Assembly (NCBI GenBank): GCA_041855385.1
Contig: JBHAEC010000028.1
Location: 1-64,000, forward strand
From: JBHAEC01 sp041855385
GTDB lineage: Bacteria; Bacillota; Negativicutes; Veillonellales; Veillonellaceae
DNA: 64,000 nucleotides
Direction: 5' to 3'
Below are positions 44,899 to 54,489 of this stretch, piece by piece. Numbering within the stretch: position 1 is the stretch's first letter; every line of letters begins with the position of its first letter. The notes under the pieces are model-generated. The model did not search any database. It saw nothing but the letters and a program-made list of their open reading frames with translations, and was not told the origin of the DNA. The position numbers and the translations under genes are program-made.

Positions 44899-45483
44899 CT
44901 ATGCCTCCTTGTCCGTTTTTATAGCCGTTACAATCGTGATAGGGCTTAAGGGATTCAATAAATGATAAGGGCCCGCTTTTCGTAAGCGGTTAACCTGCAA
45001 TTGATATCCTTCATATGTGAACGGTCTGCCCTTCAGCTCTTTTAAAATAACATCAGCCGTCTCCACGGTTACTGCCGTTACCACCAAACGACCACCCGGT
45101 TTTAAAAGGCGCTCCGTCTCATCCAAAATAGCACCCATACCACCTGCACTGCCACCGATTATAACCGCATCAAGAGGAGGTAAATTCTCCATGCCCGACG
45201 GAGCCTTATCTTCAATAATTGTAATATTCTCGACGCCAAACTTTTCAGCATTCTGACGAATTAAATCGATGCCTTTAGCAAATCGCTCTATGGCGTATAC
45301 ATGCCCCTTAGGTGCTCCTAAAGCAGCCTCTATGGACATGGAGCCGGTTCCGGCCCCTACATCGAGAACAATACTGTTTTCCTCTATATGAGCTTCATTC
45401 ATGACAGCCACGCGTATTTCCCGCTTTGTCATCGGCACATCGCCACGAATAAACTCTTCATCAGGGATTCCCCAAAAAAACAT
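44899..45483 (-). CDS. cbiT: Cobalt-precorrin-6B C15-methyltransferase (decarboxylating)
   Basis: 194 residues. Class I methyltransferase fold with motif I LDVGAGTGSMSIEAA preceded by GIPDEEFIRGDVPMTKREIR, which is typical of CbiT. Methylates C-15 and decarboxylates the C-12 side chain; with CbiE it does the job of the fused CobL. Its start overlaps the end of cbiE. Confidence 0.96.
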   Translation of the reverse strand: MFFWGIPDEEFIRGDVPMTKREIRVAVMNEAHIEENSIVLDVGAGTGSMSIEAALGAPKGHVYAIERFAKGIDLIRQNAEKFGVENITIIEDKAPSGMENLPPLDAVIIGGSAGGMGAILDETERLLKPGGRLVVTAVTVETADVILKELKGRPFTYEGYQLQVNRLRKAGPYHLLNPLSPITIVTAIKTDKEA

Positions 45484-46109
45484 TATCCTGTCACCACCAA
45501 TACGGAATGATAAAATCCTTCTAATTCACTGATTTCCTGTAATGTTCCTCGCACAATACGCTCATCTTCGTAACTTAAGCGTTCACAAGCCGCCGCCTTA
45601 GTGTCAGGAGTCCAACCGTGTGTCATAAGGATTTTTGCAATATGTGCGGGGTTATACTCTTTATCCGTTAAAAAACCAAGTGCCCGCCCCTCTTTATAAG
45701 CGAGCTTTTCCACAGGGGGCACTCGTCCGTGAAAACTCAATAGTTCTGCATTTTGCCATGGTTCTCCCAATCGGGCAAACGCATATGTTATGGAACTTAT
45801 ACCGGGAATAACTTCTATGCGGTGCTCGGAAAACTGTTTCTTTAAATACGGAAGCAGACTATAGTAACCGGGATCGCCACTAACCATGACGACTACATCC
45901 GTACACTCCAAGTGGCTACGAATAAACTCCGTCATTTCCGTCAGCTTCCCCGCTACCGGATAGGTTATCTGATCCGTTTTAGCAAAATCCTCAAGAGCCC
46001 TCGCACTTCCTATTAGAACCTCAGCCCTGCCGATACAATCCAATCCTTTCGGAACCACATAATCAGGGTTTCCCGGGCCGATTCCTACAATGTAGATGGT
46101 ATGTTCCAT
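45483..46109 (-). CDS. cbiE: Cobalt-precorrin-7 C5-methyltransferase
   Basis: 208 residues. Tetrapyrrole methylase with IYIVGIGPGNPDYVVPKG, VMVSGDPGYYSLLPYL and VIPGISSITYAFARLG. Methylates C-5. It overlaps the 3' end of cbiD by 25 bases and touches cbiT. Confidence 0.96.
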   Translation of the reverse strand: MEHTIYIVGIGPGNPDYVVPKGLDCIGRAEVLIGSARALEDFAKTDQITYPVAGKLTEMTEFIRSHLECTDVVVMVSGDPGYYSLLPYLKKQFSEHRIEVIPGISSITYAFARLGEPWQNAELLSFHGRVPPVEKLAYKEGRALGFLTDKEYNPAHIAKILMTHGWTPDTKAAACERLSYEDERIVRGTLQEISELEGFYHSVLVVTG

Positions 46110-47203
46110 CCGTCTTCCTCTCCAATCTGTTTGGCCGTTTCACTCATAGCAAGTATCTCTCCGCCTAATGTAGACAGCACGATTCCCACCTTTGCCTGCT
46201 GTGCAATGTAGCGCATAGAGCGAAGACTTGCACGCTCTGCGACCCGCTTATACACGGCTTCTAGGCCTTTTTCCGTAATAATAGGCATAATTGCCTCTGT
46301 AGTTTGGCAATCCATTATGCGATGCAAAGTCTCTACATCAGCCCCTTCTAAGCCGGCATAGGCTACCATTGTCTCAATACGCCCATCGCTCATCCGATTA
46401 TGCGTATGAAAACTCCCGCTTGCCAGCTTAACTATCTTTCCTAAATGGCCGATAACGACGATTTTTTTAAATCCCTCTTTTACGGACTGTTCAAGCATAA
46501 ATCCCATAAAATTGCTTGTTTCCGCCATTTGTTCTTTGTTGATTCGCAAAATTTTCTCTGCCAAAGTTTGACCGATACGTCCGGGTACCAAAATAGCCGT
46601 TTCATGACCGCAAGCCTTTATAACCTGTAGTTGAGGCACCAGAGAGTCCTTGAAAGCTTCTTCACTCATAGGCTTTACAATTCCACTTGTCCCAATGATA
46701 CCGATACCACCTATAATACCAAGTGTTTCGTTTAAGGTATGTTTGGCCAGTTCTTCACCGGCAGGAACCGAAACGGTAACCTCCACGCCCTTCCCCTCCG
46801 GGCAATACATTTGGTAGACAATATCCATCATCTTCCTGGGCCCCGGATTAATGGCAGGTTCTCCCGGGGGCAACGCCAATCCCGGTTTCGTTACCCTACC
46901 GACCCCCTTACCGGCCCTAAAAACAAGTCCCGGCTCATCCAATAGCTTCACCGTTGTTTCTACAGATGTACCATGCGTCACATCCGGATCATCACCGGCA
47001 TCTTTAATAACTACGGCCTTTGCCATATCTACAGAGAGAACTTCAACCGCTTTAATAGGTACACGAATAAATTCTCCCTGTGGGTTTTCCACTTCCACCG
47101 CGGATGGTTCTTCCTCCGATAATAATGCCATTAAGGCCGCCTTCATGCCTGCTGTGGCACAGGAACCGGTTGTATAACCACCCTTCATTTCTTTTACATC
47201 CAT
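46085..47203 (-). CDS. cbiD: Cobalt-precorrin-5B C1-methyltransferase
   Basis: 372 residues. GGYTTGSCATAGMKAAL at the N terminus, DAGDDPDVTHG, GVGRVTKPGLALPPGEPAINP and the GHLGKIVKLASGSFHTHNRMSDGR segment are hallmarks of CbiD. It methylates C-1 and marks the anaerobic (cobalt-early) pathway. First gene of the operon. Its ribosome site GGGAGG is inside the palindrome TCCCTATAGGGA. cbiL, cbiK/X, cbiA, cbiP and lower-ligand genes are not in the window. Confidence 0.96.
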   Translation of the reverse strand: MDVKEMKGGYTTGSCATAGMKAALMALLSEEEPSAVEVENPQGEFIRVPIKAVEVLSVDMAKAVVIKDAGDDPDVTHGTSVETTVKLLDEPGLVFRAGKGVGRVTKPGLALPPGEPAINPGPRKMMDIVYQMYCPEGKGVEVTVSVPAGEELAKHTLNETLGIIGGIGIIGTSGIVKPMSEEAFKDSLVPQLQVIKACGHETAILVPGRIGQTLAEKILRINKEQMAETSNFMGFMLEQSVKEGFKKIVVIGHLGKIVKLASGSFHTHNRMSDGRIETMVAYAGLEGADVETLHRIMDCQTTEAIMPIITEKGLEAVYKRVAERASLRSMRYIAQQAKVGIVLSTLGGEILAMSETAKQIGEEDGWNIPSTL

Positions 47204-47269
47204 AAATCCTCCCTATAGGGATAAGGGCAGTTAAATATATACATGCCCTTTCTCATAAGAGAAACGGTA

Positions 47270-47304
47270 GCCAATAATCCCGTTCCTCTTTATATTAGGA
47301 ACGG
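47270..47304 (-). terminator. Possible terminator at the yajQ 3' end
   Basis: CCGTTCCT (last codons and stop of yajQ) pairs with AGGAACGG, followed by ATTATT. The T-tract is short. A second hairpin AAGGGCA/TGCCCTT follows before cbiD. Confidence 0.5.
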
Positions 47305-47789
47305 AAATTCACAAATTGAAGTTCCACCGGAAAATCTTCGCTCTTCAGGAGCTGGATAACAGCTTGTAAATCGTCCTTATCCTTCCCCGTTACGCGTACC
47401 TGATCATCCATAATCTGTGTACTTACCTTTAACTTTGCATTTTTTACTACCTTCACCACATCCTTGGCAACTTCTTTGGAAATGCCTTTTTTTATGGTCA
47501 CCATTTGACGAACCGTTGCACCGGATGCGGGCTCAATTTTTCCGTAATCCAAGTTTTTCAGCGATACATTACGCTTAACCATCTTGCTCTGTAAAATATC
47601 GATAACCGCACCAAGTTTGTATTCATCATCAGCCAACACCTTGATACCTGTCCCCTCCAACTCCAGACTGCATTTGCTTCCTCTAAAATCATAGCGAGTG
47701 GAAATCTCTTTTTTTGCTTGATTCACTGCGTTATCCACTTCCTGCATATTTACTTCAGATACCACGTCGAATGAACAATCCTTAGCCAT
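47295..47789 (-). CDS. yajQ: YajQ family nucleotide-binding protein
   Basis: 164 residues from ATG at 47789, 5 bases after GGAGG; upstream in-frame codons are not conserved. [21 protein letters not shown] start and the two-domain alpha-beta repeats with [15 protein letters not shown] are typical. Homologs bind tRNA or cyclic-di-GMP; the role in this organism is unknown. Confidence 0.94.
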   Translation of the reverse strand: MAKDCSFDVVSEVNMQEVDNAVNQAKKEISTRYDFRGSKCSLELEGTGIKVLADDEYKLGAVIDILQSKMVKRNVSLKNLDYGKIEPASGATVRQMVTIKKGISKEVAKDVVKVVKNAKLKVSTQIMDDQVRVTGKDKDDLQAVIQLLKSEDFPVELQFVNFRS

Positions 47790-48025
47790 ATGTACCTCCA
47801 TTCTTTGGAATAAGCATTCTTTAATTTTATGACTTATCCTCAATCTGTTATGCGAGCTAAAAATCGCTTGCACACACAATTACATTTAGTTTACCATAAA
47901 AGTGTTGATTTATAAATATATGTACCTCATCTTTATCGAAAAAAACGAATATTCTTTTTTATTTTTAACTGTTAACCATACTATGACTTTACAGAGTTTT
48001 TTATAAAATAAGGAACACTCCATCC
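47790..48025. other. Divergent intergenic region, yajQ / pseudouridine synthase
   Basis: 236 AT-rich bases holding the start regions of two divergent genes. I see no confident -35/-10 pair, riboswitch or operator; TTAACTGTTAACC near 47967 is a short palindromic motif of unknown meaning. Confidence 0.5.
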
Positions 48026-48916
48026 ATGATTCACATATTGGACCTACTTGTAAAAACCGAACACTCTCGCCAATCCATAGGCAAAACACTGCGTTTGGCA
48101 GGCATATCACAAACCATGAGGCGAAGGCTCCGTCGCGAAGGAATCGTATATATTAATACTCTGCCGGCTAAGTGGGAAACACCTCTTCATGATGGAGACT
48201 CCTTGTCCGTATACATTCCTTTTGAGTCTTCCGAAACAGTTTCACCTATCTACTCCGGCTATTGTCCGGCAGAAGATATTCTTTTTGAAGATGACTTCCT
48301 ACTACTTCTAAATAAACCCGCCGGTCTTCTCATGCATGCAACCGCCAAAGAAAGAACGGAAACGCTGATACAGTCTCTTCGATACTACTACAAAAAAGAA
48401 AATACACCCGTATCTTTACATCCCATTCACCGTCTCGACAAAGATACCTCCGGAATTGTTGCCATTGCAAAAACACCACATATACAACACCTTTTCAGCA
48501 AAGGTCTGCCCATGCACAAAGTATATCTCGGACTGACATCCGGCCTTTTTCCTTCCCCATATGCATCCATTCGCTGGCCCATCGGTCGAAAAGAAAACAG
48601 TATTATTGAGCGAACCTGTACTGCTTTAGGAAAATCGGCCATTACGGACATAAAAAGAATTAAGGCTAACGAAAATTACTCTTTGCTTCGCTTTGTTCTC
48701 CATACGGGGCGAACCCACCAAATTCGCGTTCACTGTGCGCATCTGGGATTTCCTCTTTTGGGCGACGACTTGTACGGCGGTTCCTCGGAACATATTAAAA
48801 GGCAGGCTCTTCACGCCTCTTCCCTAACTTTTATTCACCCTATAACAAAGAGAGAAATACACGCTACCGCCCCATTGCCTAAAGATATGGTAAATGTTAT
48901 GATTAACTTGGATTAG
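48026..48916 (+). CDS. RluA-family pseudouridine synthase
   Basis: 296 residues. N-terminal S4-like RNA-binding domain (IGKTLRLAGISQTMRRRLRR), then the catalytic core with HRLDKDTSG (catalytic Asp) and TGRTHQIRVHCAHLG. Similar to RluD/YjbO; target rRNA or tRNA uridines cannot be told from sequence. AAGGA lies 11 bases before the ATG. Confidence 0.93.
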   Translation: MIHILDLLVKTEHSRQSIGKTLRLAGISQTMRRRLRREGIVYINTLPAKWETPLHDGDSLSVYIPFESSETVSPIYSGYCPAEDILFEDDFLLLLNKPAGLLMHATAKERTETLIQSLRYYYKKENTPVSLHPIHRLDKDTSGIVAIAKTPHIQHLFSKGLPMHKVYLGLTSGLFPSPYASIRWPIGRKENSIIERTCTALGKSAITDIKRIKANENYSLLRFVLHTGRTHQIRVHCAHLGFPLLGDDLYGGSSEHIKRQALHASSLTFIHPITKREIHATAPLPKDMVNVMINLD

Positions 48917-49019
48917 TCTCTGCTTGTCCGAATCATTATACGTTCACAAAAAAAGTCTAATACGTTGTATGATATTATGCGGATGAGCTATTAAACGATA
49001 TATCACAAGGAGGAGTATT

Positions 49020-49952
49020 ATGCCATTAGTAACAAGTACGGAGATGTTTAAAAAAGCATACGAAGGCAAATATGCTATCGGCGCCTTCAATGTAAACAAC
49101 ATGGAAATTATTCAAGGCATCGTAGATGCCGCCAAGGAAGAAAAATCCCCTCTTATCTTACAAGTATCTGCCGGAGCTCGTAAGTATGCCAAGCATATAT
49201 ACTTGGTCAAACTGGTAGAAGCCGCTTTGGAAGATTCCGGCGATCTACCTATTTGTCTACACCTTGACCATGGCGAGGATTTTGAAATATGCAAATCTTG
49301 CGTAGACGGAGGCTTTACATCTGTCATGATTGACGGCTCTAAGCATCCTTTTGAAGAAAATATCGCCCTTACCAAAAAAGTAGTAGAGTATGCCCATGCT
49401 CACGGCGTTGTGGTAGAAGCCGAGCTCGGTCGCTTGGCAGGCGTAGAAGATGCTGTCAGCGTGAGCGAAAAAGACGCTATTTTTACCGATCCTGATCAAG
49501 CCGTAGAGTTTGTAGAGCGTACGGGCGTCGACTCCCTAGCCATCGCTATCGGAACCAGCCACGGAGCCTATAAATTTAAAGGAACTCCATACCTCGACTT
49601 CGAGAGATTGGAAAAAATCAGCAAATTGCTTCCTGATTTTCCTCTTGTTTTGCACGGTGCTTCTACGGTACTTCCGGAATTTGTAAAAAAATGTAACGAC
49701 TTTGGCGGCAACATCCCCGGAGCGCAAGGCGTTCCCGAAGATATGCTCCTAAAAGCCGGAACAATGGGAGTATGCAAGATCAATATTGATACGGATCTCC
49801 GATTGGCTATGACTGCATCTATCCGTGAGTACCTGGTAAACAATCCTGCCGAATTTGACCCTCGTAAGTATCTTGGTCCGGCCCGCGATGCCATAAAAGG
49901 TATGGTTTCTCACAAAATCAAAAATGTGCTGAACTCTTCCAACCGGATTTAA
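49020..49952 (+). CDS. fba: Class II fructose-bisphosphate aldolase
   Basis: 310 residues. Metal-binding LHLDHGEDFEIC, the active-site VMIDGSKHPFEENI, VVEAELGRLAGVED with a metal Glu, the phosphate/metal IAIGTSHGAYKF and LVLHGAST. The family also includes tagatose-bisphosphate aldolase, but sequence fits FbaA/GatY type used in glycolysis. AAGGAGG precedes the start; the gene stands alone with a terminator after it. Confidence 0.93.
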   Translation: MPLVTSTEMFKKAYEGKYAIGAFNVNNMEIIQGIVDAAKEEKSPLILQVSAGARKYAKHIYLVKLVEAALEDSGDLPICLHLDHGEDFEICKSCVDGGFTSVMIDGSKHPFEENIALTKKVVEYAHAHGVVVEAELGRLAGVEDAVSVSEKDAIFTDPDQAVEFVERTGVDSLAIAIGTSHGAYKFKGTPYLDFERLEKISKLLPDFPLVLHGASTVLPEFVKKCNDFGGNIPGAQGVPEDMLLKAGTMGVCKINIDTDLRLAMTASIREYLVNNPAEFDPRKYLGPARDAIKGMVSHKIKNVLNSSNRI

Positions 49953-49984
49953 TAGGTAAGAAAAGTAATTAGTATCTCATATAT

Positions 49985-50057
49985 AAAAGAGCTCCTTTCC
50001 GGGCAAATCGCTTTCTCCAAAGCAAGCTTTACTCCCCGGCACAAGAAGCTCTTTTTA
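49985..50057 (+). terminator. Terminator after fba
   Basis: AAAAGAGCT pairs with AGCTCTTTT and an inner CCGGG/CCCGG pair extends the structure; T-run follows. Confidence 0.82.
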
Positions 50058-50122
50058 TTTTATTCTCTAAAAGAAGTATGGTAGAATAAGGTATTAAACG
50101 AGGTATTTGTTTAGGAGCATAT

Positions 50123-51691
50123 ATGGTCAATCGATTTTTACAGGGAACCTTCATCCTGACCGTTGCCGGCTTTATTGTAAAAGCCATCGGCAGCATCAAT
50201 TGGATCCTACTTTCCCGTATCCTTGGCGGAGAAGGAATTGGCATATACCAAATGGCCTTTCCCATCTACCTGTTGGCCCTCAATGTGTCCAGTGCCGGCA
50301 TTCCAGTAGCAATTTCCATTGTGACAGCCGAGAAAATTGCCCACAGTGACTATCGGGGAGCTCAACGAGTTTTTAAAATCTCATTTTCTTTATTATGCGC
50401 TACAGGCTTTTTCTTCAGCGTACTTATGTACCTTGTAGCTCATTGGCTGATCTCTTCCCAGATCATTTTAGAGTCCCGCGCGTACTATTCCCTATTGGCA
50501 CTCTGCCCGGCTATTTTTTTGGTTACCTTGCTCTCTTGTTTTCGAGGATATCTGCAAGGTTGGCAACAAATGGCCCCTACGGCGATTAGTCAAATTGCAG
50601 AGCAGATAGTCCGTGTTATTGTTATGCTGGCAGGAGCCGCTTATCTATTACCTCATGGTCTGGCTTATGCGGCAGGAGGTGCCAGCATGGGCGCCGGTGC
50701 CGGTGCACTGGTTGCACTGTTTGTATTATTCTACTTTTACAGAAAACTTCCCGCCATTCCAAGCGAGACACACTTCAAATATCCCCAAGAGTCGACGAGA
50801 ACCATAATTAAAAAGCTTATTAAGTTGGCCATTCCCATATCGTTAGCGAGTATCCTTCTTCCTTTCGTTTCCAATTTAGATCTCCTAATTGTACCTCGCA
50901 GACTGGAAGCAGCAGGCTTTTCAACCTCCGAAGCAACGGAACTGTTCGGTTATCTTACGGGCATGGCAGTACCTCTCGTCAATTTAGCCACTATTTTAAC
51001 TGCTTCCTTGGCTACCAGCTTGGTTCCCGCCATTTCCGATGCCCTCTCTAGAGACGATAAGGACAGCATTTATTTTCGCGTATCCGGCGCCATGAGACTT
51101 ACCTTCATGGCTACCGTTCCGTTCAGTATTATGCTCTATGTACTGGCAGAACCCATTGTTACACTTATCTACAACGCTCCAAAAGCTGCTGTGCCGACAC
51201 AAACACTGGCCGTAGCCATTTTCTTCCTCGGCCTCCATCAAGTAACAACAGGCATATTACAGGGTCTTGGAAAACCGTCTATCCCCGTTATTAATATGGC
51301 TTTAGCCGCGGCGATTAAAGTATTTCTCAACTGGAACTTAACAGCTTTGCCGTGGCTCGGCATCACCGGTGCAGCCTACGCAACGGTAGCCGATATCGGT
51401 TTTGCCGCTTTGCTGAATCTATTTTTTGTCAAAAAGTATTCAGGCTATTTTTTAGATTTTTCCATTCTCTGGAAAAATATTATCAGTGCCTCTATCATGG
51501 GAATTTCCATGTTCAAATTCCACGCTTTAGCAGCGCCTCTTCTTCCGTCTTTTTTATCCTTTCTTGTAACAGCATTTCTCGGCTCCGTCATCTACATAGC
51601 TTTAATGGTAATTTTCAAGGGATTGACGCGACGAGACGGAGAACGCATTCCCATATTAAAAAGATGGTTAACAAAGCAGGATGGCAGATAA
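50123..51691 (+). CDS. MurJ/SpoVB-like polysaccharide or lipid-linked flippase
   Basis: 522 residues with about 14 hydrophobic segments of the MOP (MviN/SpoVB/RfbX) superfamily: GTFILTVAGFIVKAIGSINWILLSRILGGEGIG start and SCFRGYLQGWQQMAPTAISQI. SpoVB in spore formers acts in cortex precursor export; in a non-sporing Negativicute it more likely moves lipid II or a surface-polymer precursor. TTAGGAG precedes the ATG. Confidence 0.88.
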   Translation: MVNRFLQGTFILTVAGFIVKAIGSINWILLSRILGGEGIGIYQMAFPIYLLALNVSSAGIPVAISIVTAEKIAHSDYRGAQRVFKISFSLLCATGFFFSVLMYLVAHWLISSQIILESRAYYSLLALCPAIFLVTLLSCFRGYLQGWQQMAPTAISQIAEQIVRVIVMLAGAAYLLPHGLAYAAGGASMGAGAGALVALFVLFYFYRKLPAIPSETHFKYPQESTRTIIKKLIKLAIPISLASILLPFVSNLDLLIVPRRLEAAGFSTSEATELFGYLTGMAVPLVNLATILTASLATSLVPAISDALSRDDKDSIYFRVSGAMRLTFMATVPFSIMLYVLAEPIVTLIYNAPKAAVPTQTLAVAIFFLGLHQVTTGILQGLGKPSIPVINMALAAAIKVFLNWNLTALPWLGITGAAYATVADIGFAALLNLFFVKKYSGYFLDFSILWKNIISASIMGISMFKFHALAAPLLPSFLSFLVTAFLGSVIYIALMVIFKGLTRRDGERIPILKRWLTKQDGR

Positions 51692-51709
51692 TCTTACAAA
51701 ATCATATAT

Positions 51710-51756
51710 AAAAAGAGCAGGCACATGTAATTTCATCGCATGTTCCTGCTCTTTTT
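51710..51756. terminator. Bidirectional terminator between flippase and GH2 genes
   Basis: AAAAAGAGCAGG pairs with CCTGCTCTTTTT with inner ACATG/CATGT; suits both convergent genes, though the GH2 stop is about 100 bases away. Confidence 0.85.
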
Positions 51757-51852
51757 GTAAAACATTTTTTGATATATTTTATCTACTCTATAGTTTGTAT
51801 CGAATTCACCGCGATTTACTTAATAAAACAAAGTAATAACTCCATAGAACTT

Positions 51853-53622
51853 TTATTCTCGACCGTTAACTCTAAAAGCCGTCATCATGAGATCGCTTTT
51901 TTTACGACCTCTAAGCCAACGATCTTTTATGGTCTCCACAATGCTTGTCGGTTCATGGAGGGAATTTAAAATACCTCCATACTTACAACCCCCCTCTCCT
52001 CCATCGTAGGGGGCATAATCAATATAGTTCCACACTATCTCACCCTGCACCATAGAAAGCCTGTCAAACAGCCCGTGATAAGCACGGAAGCATTTCCTCT
52101 GGTAAAAAGGACTACCCTTTACCATGCGCATCGACTCACTTCCCACAACAGACTCCCCATAAGATGCAAGAATAATAGCCTTGTCCGGATACGCTTTTGC
52201 CCATGCCTGTATTTTTTGCGCCAGCATTTTTTCAATCTCTTCTTCTCTGCCAAAATGTGCTCCATGTAAGGCAAGTACATCACAAAGTCCGGCTCCGTTT
52301 TCCTCTTCGGGGCCTCGCTTTCCATCCCAAGTATAAAAAACCGGTCGTGACTGTAAATCATAGCGTTTCATTTCCGCCATAACTTTTTCCAGCTTAGGCA
52401 CATACTCCTCTGTAAGCTGCAACTCTTCGCCCGCACTCCACATGATGACGGACGCACGGTTCTTGTCTCTTCTCACCATGGATTTTCCCAGTTCTTCATG
52501 TAAAGATGCCAGTTCATCAAGCCCGAATGTATACTCCTCTGTCAAAAGATTAGCCACCGGCAATTCCTGAATTGCCAAAATCCCTTCCCTATCCAGTACA
52601 TCTAACAGCCTTTCATCAAAAGGGCAAGCACCGCTACTAACAACAACGCCTCCTATATGTTTAAGGAACTTCACATCCTTTGTTAAAGAGGCAATATCTG
52701 CTACACCGCGTCCACTCTCCAGACCATGTTTCCACATAACGCCTTTTAGATATATTTCCTCGCCATTTAGATAAAAACGCCCTTCCCTAACAGTAAATGT
52801 ACGAAGCCCTACCTGCTGAGAGTAGGCATCAATCTTTTTCCCCAGTCGGCTGACCTCGAGCTCCAAGGTGTACTGATAACCGTCTCCCAAACTCCAGAGG
52901 TGAGGCTGCTCTACCATAAGCGTTGCATTACCTCCCACCGCAGTTGCCACGATACGGCCGCTTTGTTCTCGTAATGTGGCCGTCACAAGGCAATTGCCTC
53001 GAACCACAGCTACATAATGAAGTTCAGCTCTATCCTGTGTAGCCATTACCGTTTCAACAGCCAAATCCACAATTCCCATATCCGGCTTGGAAAAAATATG
53101 CACTTTCCCCATTAAGCCACTGTAGGGGTATATATTTCGATTCGGATGTAATGTTTTTTTGCCAAATTCATCTTCTGTTACCGTACCTAAAGGCAATGTG
53201 CGATCAGATAGTTCATTATTTACCACAATGGTTATAGTGTTCTCTTCTCCATACCGAATATGCCGGGTAATATCAAATACCGCCGGCATATATCCCATCT
53301 CCTGTTTTCCCGCCTCGATACCATTAATATAAACTTTGCTTCGATAAAGAGCTTGGTCTATGCGCAAATATACTTCTTCACCCATCCATTCCTTTCGGAT
53401 AAAAATCGATCGCTCATACCAAATGTTTCCGCAGAATTCCCCCTCTTCACCAAAAAAGAATTCATTAAAGCTTGATGGTATGGGCAAAATAAAATCCCTA
53501 GGAATTTTATTTTCCCAACCGGAAGCATTCCCCTTTTCAAGTGCCACATACCAATAGCCGGATAAATCCAAATGGTGTCGAAATGCATTTTCTACCGGAT
53601 ACAAAATGTCCATATCAGCCAT
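51853..53622 (-). CDS. Beta-glucuronidase-like GH2 protein with altered active site
   Basis: 589 residues from ATG at 53622 (10 bases after AGGGAGG; the ATG 9 bases upstream is too close). The three GH2 domains are recognisable: sugar-binding jelly roll (about 10-180), Ig-like (about 180-275) and a TIM barrel (about 275-575) collinear with E. coli GusA, including VIMWS, FDRLSMVQGEIVWN and LFDRxS contexts. Key residues differ: the NE acid/base motif reads EE (399-400), the nucleophile Glu of TEYG is Ser (ASYG, about 487), RTSHYP is SSGACP, and the N-x-K glucuronate motif reads C-x-K-like CKYG. No signal peptide. Probably not a working glucuronidase; role unknown. Confidence 0.8.
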   Translation of the reverse strand: MADMDILYPVENAFRHHLDLSGYWYVALEKGNASGWENKIPRDFILPIPSSFNEFFFGEEGEFCGNIWYERSIFIRKEWMGEEVYLRIDQALYRSKVYINGIEAGKQEMGYMPAVFDITRHIRYGEENTITIVVNNELSDRTLPLGTVTEDEFGKKTLHPNRNIYPYSGLMGKVHIFSKPDMGIVDLAVETVMATQDRAELHYVAVVRGNCLVTATLREQSGRIVATAVGGNATLMVEQPHLWSLGDGYQYTLELEVSRLGKKIDAYSQQVGLRTFTVREGRFYLNGEEIYLKGVMWKHGLESGRGVADIASLTKDVKFLKHIGGVVVSSGACPFDERLLDVLDREGILAIQELPVANLLTEEYTFGLDELASLHEELGKSMVRRDKNRASVIMWSAGEELQLTEEYVPKLEKVMAEMKRYDLQSRPVFYTWDGKRGPEEENGAGLCDVLALHGAHFGREEEIEKMLAQKIQAWAKAYPDKAIILASYGESVVGSESMRMVKGSPFYQRKCFRAYHGLFDRLSMVQGEIVWNYIDYAPYDGGEGGCKYGGILNSLHEPTSIVETIKDRWLRGRKKSDLMMTAFRVNGRE

Positions 53623-53648
53623 TACAGTCATACCTCCCTAATGGTACT

Positions 53649-53654
53649 AGTATA
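53649..53654 (-). promoter_or_regulatory. Extended -10 promoter of the GH2 gene
   Basis: TGTTATACT on the minus strand gives TATACT with an upstream TG; no convincing -35 box. Confidence 0.5.
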
Positions 53655-53692
53655 ACACGGATACCGGAGAAACAATAGATAAAAGGGATGAT

Positions 53693-53736
53693 AAAAGCAC
53701 TCTCACGAATTTTAAAATCCGGTGAGAGTGCTTTTT
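53693..53736 (-). terminator. Terminator after yebC
   Basis: AAAAAGCACTCTCAC pairs with GTGAGAGTGCTTTT, ending the ylxM-to-yebC operon just after the yebC stop codon. Confidence 0.92.
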
Positions 53737-53738
53737 GT

Positions 53739-54473
53739 CTACTCCTCCTCATCAGGAAGTTCTACATTACTATATACATCCTGTACATCGTCTAAATCTT
53801 CCAGTGCATCTATAAGTTTTTGCATCTTCACAGCATCCTCTCCGGAAAGAGCAATGGTTGTATCCGGTACCATCGTTATCTTGCTGACGATAGTTTCTAC
53901 CCGATTATCTTCTAAGGCTTTTTCAACACCATCATACGCGTCAGTAGAAGTATAAATGACGAACTCTTCTCCTTCCGCTTTCATATCTTCCGCTCCCGCA
54001 TCTAAAGCGAGGAGCATAAGCTCTTCTTCATTTACGCTCTCCGCCTCAATAACAAAAACGCCCTTTCGGTTAAACATCCATGCCACACAACCTGATTCGC
54101 CGAGATTACCACCATGTTTTGTAAAAGCATGGCGCACATCGGCAGCCGCACGATTACGGTTATCCGTCATAACATCTACGGTTACCGCTACACCGCCGGG
54201 GCCATAGCCTTCATAGGTAATCTCTTCATAATTGGCCCCTTCCGTAGTACCCAATCCCTTTTGTATGGCGCGCTGAATATTATCCTTGGGAATATTGTTT
54301 TCTCTCGCCTTCTGAAGCGCCAGCTTTAGGCGCATATTGCCGATAGGATCACTACCTCCCATACGAACGGCTACGGTAATTTCGCGACCTATTTTTGTGG
54401 TAATTTTAGCCTTAACCGCATCCATTTTTCCTTTTTTATGCTTAATATTAGCCCATTTTGAATGTCCTGCCAT
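53739..54473 (-). CDS. yebC: YebC/PmpR family translation or transcription factor
   Basis: 244 residues from ATG at 54473 behind GGAGG; a longer in-frame extension of 44 codons overlaps the upstream gene and is not conserved. MAGHSKWANIKHKKGKMD start, RMGGSDPIGNMRLKLAL and a C-terminal acidic tail are typical. Members regulate transcription or relieve ribosome pausing at proline tracts. Confidence 0.95.
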   Translation of the reverse strand: MAGHSKWANIKHKKGKMDAVKAKITTKIGREITVAVRMGGSDPIGNMRLKLALQKARENNIPKDNIQRAIQKGLGTTEGANYEEITYEGYGPGGVAVTVDVMTDNRNRAAADVRHAFTKHGGNLGESGCVAWMFNRKGVFVIEAESVNEEELMLLALDAGAEDMKAEGEEFVIYTSTDAYDGVEKALEDNRVETIVSKITMVPDTTIALSGEDAVKMQKLIDALEDLDDVQDVYSNVELPDEEE

Positions 54474-54489
54474 AGGAACCTCCTTATTG

